This document shows positions 1 through 4,584 of a DNA stretch of 5,927 nt, piece by piece (position 1 is the stretch's first letter; each line of letters opens with the position of its first letter). Under the pieces are notes generated by a model. It saw only the letters and a program-made list of their open reading frames with translations. It made no database searches and was not told the origin of the DNA. The DNA comes from an uncultured Eubacteriales bacterium (GTDB taxonomy: Bacteria > Bacillota > Clostridia > Oscillospirales > CAG-272). The stretch lies in assembly GCA_934462885.1 (NCBI GenBank), contig CAKSJC010000112.1:1-5927 (forward strand). The letters are read 5' to 3'. The position numbers were made by a program, and so were the translations under genes.

Positions 1-65
1 GCTTTAAGCGGCAAAAGGCTTATACAAAATAAAACCGCAAACAAGCAAACTAAAGTTTTACGCAT
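1..65 (-). CDS. N-terminus of a secreted or membrane protein (partial, cut by the window edge)
   Basis: Reading the minus strand from an ATG at 65-63 gives 21 complete codons without a stop before the window ends. The peptide begins MRKTLVCLFAVLFC and continues ISLLPLK: a short positive n-region (R2, K3) followed by about 16 hydrophobic residues, which is the shape of a Sec signal peptide or an N-terminal membrane anchor. A good ribosome binding site (GGAG, plus-strand CTCC at 74-77) lies 8 nt upstream, which fixes the start. No lipobox is visible in the part seen; the cysteines at positions 7 and 14 sit inside the hydrophobic core. The mature protein is outside the window, so its function is unknown. 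It lies 121 bp downstream of the glycoside hydrolase gene on the same strand, so a role in the same carbohydrate locus (solute-binding protein or secreted enzyme) is possible but only inferred. Confidence 0.72.
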   Translation of the reverse strand, partial: MRKTLVCLFAVLFCISLLPLK

Positions 66-162
66 AATTTTCACTCCGTATGATTAAGTTTAGTTTACTC
101 TATATTTACTTAAGTGATTCAGTCATTATGCTGAAAATCTAATTATTTACGTAAAATGCTTT

Positions 163-190
163 ATTATAAGAGAGTCTTTTATTTTATCAG
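163..190 (-). promoter_or_regulatory. Possible sigma-A promoter for the left-edge secreted protein
   Basis: On the minus strand an exact TATAAT (plus-strand 163-168) is preceded, after 16 bp, by CTGATA (185-190), which matches four of six positions of TTGACA and overlaps the stop codon of the glycoside hydrolase. It would give a leader of about 90 nt before the ATG at 65. The -35 match is modest and the region is AT-rich, so a chance match is possible. I see no clear terminator between the two genes, so read-through from the hydrolase is also likely. Confidence 0.35.
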
Positions 191-2598
191 ATATCTTCAC
201 ATGGTATAAACTCCCGTATATTTAGAAGCTCGTCTTTTTCCGACAGTGTATCCCCGTCTTTTTTTTCTTCGTTGCCATGACTTACAATAAACGTACAAGA
301 AGAATCCTTGAGCGAAAGTTCTATTTTTGTATAAATTTCTCCCCTGAATTTTACAATTTCTCCGATCAAACGATGTATCTTGCCGTTATAAGGATCCCAT
401 TCTTCAAGATCGTGTTTTCCGCGCAAAAGGACGCTTCCGTTGTATTTCTCGGCAGTAGTATTGGTTATATAGTAAATATCTGTGTCACGGTATTTTTTAT
501 GGATATAATTCATCGAACATCCTTTTGAAAGGCGTTTGTCAATACCTATCTTAAGAAAAGACGGAAGATTAAAGTTTACCGCTCCCAAAAACTCTATCCT
601 AGGCATATTATCAATAAATACATCCGGCGCAACTCCGAGTTTCTTTGTTACTTGATAAATCATATTTGCAGACACTGAATCGGTTCCGTCTGCTGACCTT
701 TTGTTTGGCGGAAAGAAATACGCTATACCTCCCTTTTCGTTTGTGTTTTTATAGTATTGCTTAAAAACAGTGTTGTCAAGCGCATCAGCCCCGAAAATGG
801 ATTCAATTATTTTTGTAACCTCGGCGTCTTCCGGCGATGAAAAAGTTACCGCTTTATTTACGTTGTCGAACAGTTCGGAGCATTCGACAGCAGTACGCGG
901 AAGTTCTCCGGTTGCGATTATTTTGCCGCCTTCATCAAAGAAATTCTTGATTATTTTTAAAGTCTTTAAGCTTATCACTGACATGGCGGGCATAATTATA
1001 AGTTTGTACTTCAAAATTCTGTTATTGTTTGAGAGAAATAACGTTGAATTATCAGTAAAAGAATGTTCTGCAACAATTTCCGGATGAATAAATGCGGTGT
1101 CAATGCCGACATAATTAAGAAAACTGTTCATGATCTCCATATAGTCTTCGTTTTTCGGTGTCCATGGATATTCAAAGCCTTTATTGTCTGACTGATAGAG
1201 ATACACCATTGAATGAAGTGAATATATCGGATAAATTATCGCTGTTTCACATACATTGTTTCCTTGGGCGAGGAGTGACTGACATCTTCCGGCGAATGAA
1301 GCAAAATCCGCAAGATCGTTATTTTTTGAGAATATTGACCCGAATAGGTGCTTTTCATTATTGTCCGTTTCTTCTTTGGTTCTGTCTTCTCCAAGGTGTG
1401 CAAAAAGCATGTTTACGCCGCGCACATATGCGTTCATTGATTCTCTGTATACAATATCTTCGTTTAAGGTTTTATAATATTTGAACATATCTGCGGTCAA
1501 TATACCGTCTCCGAGTTGATCTGCCGCACCTGCAGCTACTTTTACTGCGTTCAATCCGTAAAGATACGCAAACGGCATTGAAATTCCCGGAGCGGACGCA
1601 AATTTATGTATCATTTGTCCGTCTCCAAAAAGCCAAGACGAAGCTGTAGCTTTACTTTCAGCAGCGAATCCGGTAACGAATATACCTCTTGTTTTGCAGA
1701 AATCCGCCGCGGCTTTTAGATAACCGTCGCTGAATATCTCAAATCGGCAAGTCATAAGCATACATTTATATCTTTTTTCATGTCCTTCAAACGATCTGAA
1801 AAGAAGCGGATAAAAGGGCGCCGGATCAAATCCGTAAAGTTCTTCAAAACGTTTATTGAATACAGGACTCCACATACGTCTGTTCTGTCCTGTGTACATC
1901 AGGTTTCTGTATATGAAAATATCAATCGGAGACTTTTCGCCGTCGATGTATCCGAGCTTATCAAGAAGAACGCCGAACGTTTTCTGTATATATTCTGTAG
2001 AAACCGAATAATCCATAAGATCTATATAGTTAGCGTTTTTGTCCGGTTCGCAAACATACTCTTCAATATTCCAGTTTCCTTCCGGAGCTGTCCAAGAAAA
2101 AACACCGTCTTTCACAAATTCGCGCAAGTCTTTTATTTCAAGGTCGTCATTTACTGCGACAAGCGACATTAACTCGCCGCCGGTTTGAAGTTTCTTTGTG
2201 ATTTTTTCGCCGCCGAAGCAGGAATACTCGTATTTATTGAGTATTTTACAGGTATATTCCGAAGACCTATCCTGAGAAGCAAGAAACTCTCGCATAATAT
2301 ATGTATCGTCAAGATATCCGAGCGCCAAAAGATCCTTTGCTGTTTCTTCATGTATCGCTTTGTAAGTCTCAAAATAATCGCTGCTATATGGCTTGATATC
2401 AAAAGAATCGTGTGAAAACGGTATTATTCCGCTTAATCCGGATTTTTTGTATCCGGATATAAGTTCTGAAATTTTATCATGCGACGTATAATCCTTATTA
2501 TCGAGCGGAAGGTATATAAAGGGTGAGTTTTTTGCATATTCAATTTGAAAAGCTCTTTTTAAATTAGCGTAATTCTCAAGCATATTCGTTTTTTTCAT
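187..2598 (-). CDS. GH106-like (alpha-L-rhamnosidase-type) glycoside hydrolase, cytoplasmic, with altered active-site motifs
   Basis: An 803-residue protein resembling the clostridial 'glycosyl hydrolase' branch around GH106 alpha-L-rhamnosidases. Visible order: an N-terminal half of a barrel (about 25-110, with a KKSGLSGIIPFS segment like the family's 'GIGGFFIH'); the conserved RFEELYGFDPAPFYPLLF segment (250-267); TGFAAES (309-315) then GDGQMIHKFASAPGI, matching the family's 'GH..EE....GD.M..Y....IPGID' block; LTADMF (367-372); and GVNMLFAHL (394-402). A Rossmann-like domain like the beta-galactosidase trimerisation domain follows (about 452-567, YKLIIMPAMS and GGKIIATGELP), then a beta-sandwich ending in IYYITNTT and LEEWDPYNGKI (708-741). 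There is no signal peptide, suggesting action on imported oligosaccharides. The start is set by GGAG at 2606-2609, 7 nt upstream. Oddities: the usual acidic 'TDEP' motif seems replaced by IYRNL (229-233), and a charged tail (775-803) follows the last beta strand. The sugar specificity is inferred from family only. Confidence 0.75.
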   Translation of the reverse strand: MKKTNMLENYANLKRAFQIEYAKNSPFIYLPLDNKDYTSHDKISELISGYKKSGLSGIIPFSHDSFDIKPYSSDYFETYKAIHEETAKDLLALGYLDDTYIMREFLASQDRSSEYTCKILNKYEYSCFGGEKITKKLQTGGELMSLVAVNDDLEIKDLREFVKDGVFSWTAPEGNWNIEEYVCEPDKNANYIDLMDYSVSTEYIQKTFGVLLDKLGYIDGEKSPIDIFIYRNLMYTGQNRRMWSPVFNKRFEELYGFDPAPFYPLLFRSFEGHEKRYKCMLMTCRFEIFSDGYLKAAADFCKTRGIFVTGFAAESKATASSWLFGDGQMIHKFASAPGISMPFAYLYGLNAVKVAAGAADQLGDGILTADMFKYYKTLNEDIVYRESMNAYVRGVNMLFAHLGEDRTKEETDNNEKHLFGSIFSKNNDLADFASFAGRCQSLLAQGNNVCETAIIYPIYSLHSMVYLYQSDNKGFEYPWTPKNEDYMEIMNSFLNYVGIDTAFIHPEIVAEHSFTDNSTLFLSNNNRILKYKLIIMPAMSVISLKTLKIIKNFFDEGGKIIATGELPRTAVECSELFDNVNKAVTFSSPEDAEVTKIIESIFGADALDNTVFKQYYKNTNEKGGIAYFFPPNKRSADGTDSVSANMIYQVTKKLGVAPDVFIDNMPRIEFLGAVNFNLPSFLKIGIDKRLSKGCSMNYIHKKYRDTDIYYITNTTAEKYNGSVLLRGKHDLEEWDPYNGKIHRLIGEIVKFRGEIYTKIELSLKDSSCTFIVSHGNEEKKDGDTLSEKDELLNIREFIPCEDI

Positions 2599-2605
2599 TT
2601 TTTAT

Positions 2606-2649
2606 CTCCACACTTTATTTTTAAATGAAAAATTTTCCATATTTGTGAA
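2606..2649 (-). promoter_or_regulatory. Weak candidate promoter with embedded palindrome upstream of the glycoside hydrolase
   Basis: On the minus strand TTCACA (plus-strand 2644-2649, five of six matches to TTGACA) is followed after 18 bp by TTTAAA (2620-2625, four of six matches to TATAAT). Almost the whole spacer is a near-perfect 16-bp palindrome, ATGGAAAATTTTTCAT (2625-2640, one mismatched pair), a plausible operator for a sugar-responsive repressor. It is AT-centred and lacks the central CG of catabolite-response elements. The ribosome binding site GGAG is at 2606-2609. The hydrolase lies just after a strong terminator, so it needs its own promoter, which adds modest support. Confidence 0.35.
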
Positions 2650-2651
2650 AT

Positions 2652-2690
2652 AAAAAATAGTCTGTTCTTTTTTTGAACAGACTGTTTTTT
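2652..2690 (-). terminator. Rho-independent terminator (likely bidirectional) after the 106-aa gene
   Basis: A perfect 9-bp stem, AGTCTGTTC at 2659-2667 pairing with GAACAGACT at 2675-2683, encloses a 7-nt loop. On the minus strand the stem is followed by ATTTTTTATTT (2658 downward), giving the U-tract needed to end transcription from the 106-aa gene 8 nt after its stop codon. On the plus strand GTTTTTT (2684-2690) follows, so it could also stop antisense transcription through the hydrolase region. It separates the right-hand minus-strand genes from the glycoside hydrolase. Confidence 0.9.
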
Positions 2691-2691
2691 A

Positions 2692-3012
2692 TCAGGTCAA
2701 ATATCTGTCTAGCCATGCGACCGCAAAATCCATGGCCTCTGCCAAGCCGTTTTTCATAGCCTCTTTTACGACGCGTTTATCCTGTGGTAAAGAAGTATCC
2801 GTATTAAGAAGCTGAATATATACTTTATCGGGAACCTGCTTTCCCTTATAATCTTTCTCGGACATTATGATCATTTGCACAATATACTTATCCGAAATGT
2901 TTCCGTAACATATTATATTATCTTCTCTAACGAGAGGGCGATTTTTAAAAAGTGCAAAATCTCCGTTTACCGTAGATTCAACGTCATTTTTGTCGATTAC
3001 CCAATCTGCCAT
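2692..3012 (-). CDS. Conserved-looking 106-aa protein of unknown function
   Basis: I do not recognise a named family. The 106-residue product is soluble, with no signal peptide or membrane segment, one cysteine (C35), and a mix of acidic and basic residues. It begins MADWVIDKND and has a short motif ALFKNRPLVR (20-29) followed by alternating hydrophobic segments that look like beta strands (IICYGN at 33-38, YIVQMIIM at 43-50, KVYIQLLN at 63-70), then a probable amphipathic C-terminal helix (about 80-104, ending AWLDRYLT). This suggests a small alpha/beta cytoplasmic protein. Translation start is certain: GGGAGG (plus-strand 3021-3026) lies 8 nt upstream. It has its own exact-consensus promoter and a strong terminator, so it can be a single-gene transcript and is probably well expressed. 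It lies 88 bp after the desulfurase gene; no terminator is visible between them, so some co-transcription is possible. Confidence 0.82.
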   Translation of the reverse strand: MADWVIDKNDVESTVNGDFALFKNRPLVREDNIICYGNISDKYIVQMIIMSEKDYKGKQVPDKVYIQLLNTDTSLPQDKRVVKEAMKNGLAEAMDFAVAWLDRYLT

Positions 3013-3047
3013 ACGTATTACCTCCCTATATTATAAATCACATTAAC

Positions 3048-3076
3048 ATTATACAATATTTTCTTTCAAATGTCAA
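3048..3076 (-). promoter_or_regulatory. Exact-consensus sigma-A promoter for the 106-aa gene
   Basis: On the minus strand TTGACA (plus-strand 3071-3076), a 17-bp spacer (3054-3070) and TATAAT (3048-3053) match the housekeeping consensus at all 12 positions with ideal spacing. The predicted start of transcription is near 3041, giving a leader of about 30 nt with the GGGAGG ribosome binding site at 3021-3026. A second TATAAT at 3030-3035 lies inside the leader and has no matching -35, so it is probably chance. Confidence 0.88.
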
Positions 3077-3100
3077 GGAGTTAATCCGTATGGCGTCAGC

Positions 3101-4219
3101 TCAAAGAAAATCTTCAATAACGGATATGGTTTTCTTAACTTCATTCATTGTGTTATTGTACGAAAAACTTACGCGGACGCTTCCGTTTTCAATGCTTCCG
3201 AGACTTCGGTGGGCAAGCGGAGAACAATGATATCCGCATCTCACGCATATACCTGCCGAATTAAGATATTCGCCCACTTTATTGGGTGAATGATTTCCTA
3301 TATTGAAGCTTATCGTACCTCCTTTGTATTCGCCGTAAATTACGCTGTTCGGGATTTTCTTGAGTTCATCTCCGAAATATGTCGACAGTTTCGATATATG
3401 ACGGGAAATATTTTCTTCTCCTCTCATTTTTACCCAACGTACACCTTCACATAATCCCGCAATTGCCGGAAGCGAGAGGGTTCCCGCTTCAAGACGTTCC
3501 GGAAGGTCACTTGGCATTTCGGCTTCAAGAGAGTTTATGCCGCTTCCGCCTTCAATTAATGTGTCATAAGAAACTCCATCTCCCGAAACGAGCACCCCGC
3601 TTCCCATAGGCCCCATTAATCCCTTATGTCCCGGCATACAAAGAGAAGTTATTCCGCATTTTTTTATATTTATCGGAATATGTCCCGCGCTTTGTGAAGC
3701 GTCAACTATAAACGATGCGTTTATTTTTCGACAGAGGTTACCTATTTTTTCAATCGGCAGTACTTTTGAGCATATATTTGACTGATGAGTAGCTATGATC
3801 AGCTCGGTATCTGCTCTAAGAAGAGACGTTATATTTTTTATTGTTTCATCGTCATTATCTGATACTTCGTAAATATCTGCAAATGCCCTTCCCTCTCTTA
3901 CAAGAGCTTCAACAGGTCGATACGAGGCGTTGTGTGCAAAACTGTCTATCAGAATATGACACATTCTTTTGCATAATCCTTTTATCGCATAATTAAGAGC
4001 TTCTGTTGCATTTTTTGTAAAAACCACATTTTCTTCATCAGAATCAAAAAGCGAGGCTATCTCGCTTCGACAATTATAAACAAGTTCTGCCGAAGCTGAG
4101 GATAAAGCGTGAGATCCGCGTCCCGGATTTCCGTACTTTCCTTTAACAGACTCCATAACGGCATTCACCACGCTGAGTGGTTTCGGATAAGATGTCGCCG
4201 CGTTGTCAAGATATATCAT
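3101..4219 (-). CDS. Cysteine desulfurase-family protein (class V aminotransferase, EF2568-like subfamily)
   Basis: A 372-residue PLP enzyme of the NifS/SufS fold, most like the TIGR01977 (EF2568-type) subfamily, whose usual length is similar. It should release sulfur from cysteine, or selenium from selenocysteine, as an enzyme-bound persulfide or selenide in the cytoplasm. Visible motifs: YLDNAATSYPKP at the N-terminus; GNPGRGSH (30-37); FTKNATEALN (67-76); the PLP-stacking His region with H96; THQSN (144-148); VDASQSAGH (172-180) with D173 and Q176 for the PLP ring; PGHKG (196-200) with K199 as the Schiff-base lysine; EAGTLSLPAIAGL; and VRCGYHCSPLAHRSLG (326-341) with C332 as the likely catalytic cysteine and R349 for the substrate carboxylate. 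All key residues are intact. Its ATG overlaps the stop of the 77-aa gene as ATGA, and GAGG (plus-strand 4226-4229) lies 6 nt upstream, so the two are translationally coupled. The final acceptor is unknown. Confidence 0.92.
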   Translation of the reverse strand: MIYLDNAATSYPKPLSVVNAVMESVKGKYGNPGRGSHALSSASAELVYNCRSEIASLFDSDEENVVFTKNATEALNYAIKGLCKRMCHILIDSFAHNASYRPVEALVREGRAFADIYEVSDNDDETIKNITSLLRADTELIIATHQSNICSKVLPIEKIGNLCRKINASFIVDASQSAGHIPINIKKCGITSLCMPGHKGLMGPMGSGVLVSGDGVSYDTLIEGGSGINSLEAEMPSDLPERLEAGTLSLPAIAGLCEGVRWVKMRGEENISRHISKLSTYFGDELKKIPNSVIYGEYKGGTISFNIGNHSPNKVGEYLNSAGICVRCGYHCSPLAHRSLGSIENGSVRVSFSYNNTMNEVKKTISVIEDFL

Positions 4220-4449
4220 ATATAGCCTCGCATTCCGATTATCTCGCCATACGCTATATTTTTTCTTTCAAATATGCGTTTCATATATTCGACATCGCTG
4301 CACATCAGTCTTATTCCGAATGAGCATCCTTTTTTCGTTACTGAAGGATCTACCGACACTATTTCTGCTCTTATTCTTTCGGAATTTGCCGCTCTTCTTG
4401 CTTTTTCAGCAAGAGTTTGACTTTTCATTGGAATTATACATTCTGACAT
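4216..4449 (-). CDS. DUF3343 putative Se/S carrier-like protein
   Basis: A 77-residue protein matching the DUF3343 pattern (Pfam 'putative Se/S carrier protein-like'): an N-terminal strand and helix (IIPMKSQTLAEKARRAA), then an IVSVDPSVTKKGCSFGIRL segment (30-48) with the family's Gly-Cys (G41-C42), and a C-terminal helix-strand (VEYMKRIFERKNIAYGEI). The expected fold is a small ferredoxin-like beta-alpha-beta domain. C42 is the likely carrier thiol; C4 and C50 are also present. It is the first gene of the unit and overlaps the cysteine desulfurase by 4 bp, which supports a role as the partner taking sulfur or selenium from that enzyme. Start at 4449 is supported by AGGA (plus-strand 4457-4460) 7 nt upstream; an internal ATG at codon 8 lacks a site and would remove the first strand. 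The carrier activity is a family proposal, not shown by the sequence. Confidence 0.82.
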   Translation of the reverse strand: MSECIIPMKSQTLAEKARRAANSERIRAEIVSVDPSVTKKGCSFGIRLMCSDVEYMKRIFERKNIAYGEIIGMRGYI

Positions 4450-4470
4450 TTTATTTTCCTTTCTGTGTAT

Positions 4471-4519
4471 CTGTAAAAATCTTCTCTTACAGTATATGAA
4501 TGAAAGTAGTTTTTGCCAT
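4471..4519 (-). promoter_or_regulatory. Candidate promoter and inverted repeat upstream of the carrier/desulfurase operon
   Basis: On the minus strand ATGGCA (plus-strand 4514-4519, four of six matches to TTGACA), a 17-bp spacer and TATACT (4491-4496, five of six matches to TATAAT) form a moderate promoter. Its predicted start is near 4484. A perfect inverted repeat, CTGTAA-N10-TTACAG (4471-4476 and 4487-4492), overlaps the -10 edge and the start region; it could be an operator or form a small hairpin in the first part of the leader. I do not recognise the regulator. Confidence 0.5.
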
Positions 4520-4528
4520 CATGCTTCG

Positions 4529-4557
4529 TTGACAAAGAAATATATACATGATATAAT
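4529..4557 (+). promoter_or_regulatory. Exact-consensus sigma-A promoter with extended -10 for the rRNA methyltransferase
   Basis: TTGACA (4529-4534), a 17-bp spacer and TATAAT (4552-4557) match consensus fully, and TGA immediately before the -10 (4549-4551) makes it an extended -10. The predicted start of transcription is near 4564, giving a leader of only about 20 nt that contains the GAGG ribosome binding site (4575-4578) 6 nt before the ATG. The promoter lies back to back with the weaker minus-strand promoter of the carrier/desulfurase operon. Confidence 0.9.
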
Positions 4558-4584
4558 CGATGTACATGAATGCTGAGGTAAGTG

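Noticed and set aside
118..135. Inverted repeat TTCAG-N8-CTGAA between the hydrolase and the left-edge gene, considered as a terminator
   Set aside because: The stem is only 5 bp, AT-rich and not followed by a T-run on the minus strand.
770..2172. Several open frames of 100-130 codons on the plus strand inside the hydrolase gene
   Set aside because: They lie opposite a well-supported family protein, have no convincing ribosome binding sites and give protein sequences without recognisable domains.
3030..3035. A second TATAAT 18 bp downstream of the -10 of the 106-aa gene promoter
   Set aside because: The hexamer 17 bp upstream does not resemble TTGACA, and a start from it would fall on or beside the ribosome binding site.
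4216..4449. The possibility that the carrier-like protein is a selenoprotein
   Set aside because: Its cysteines are encoded by ordinary Cys codons and there is no in-frame TGA before the stop.
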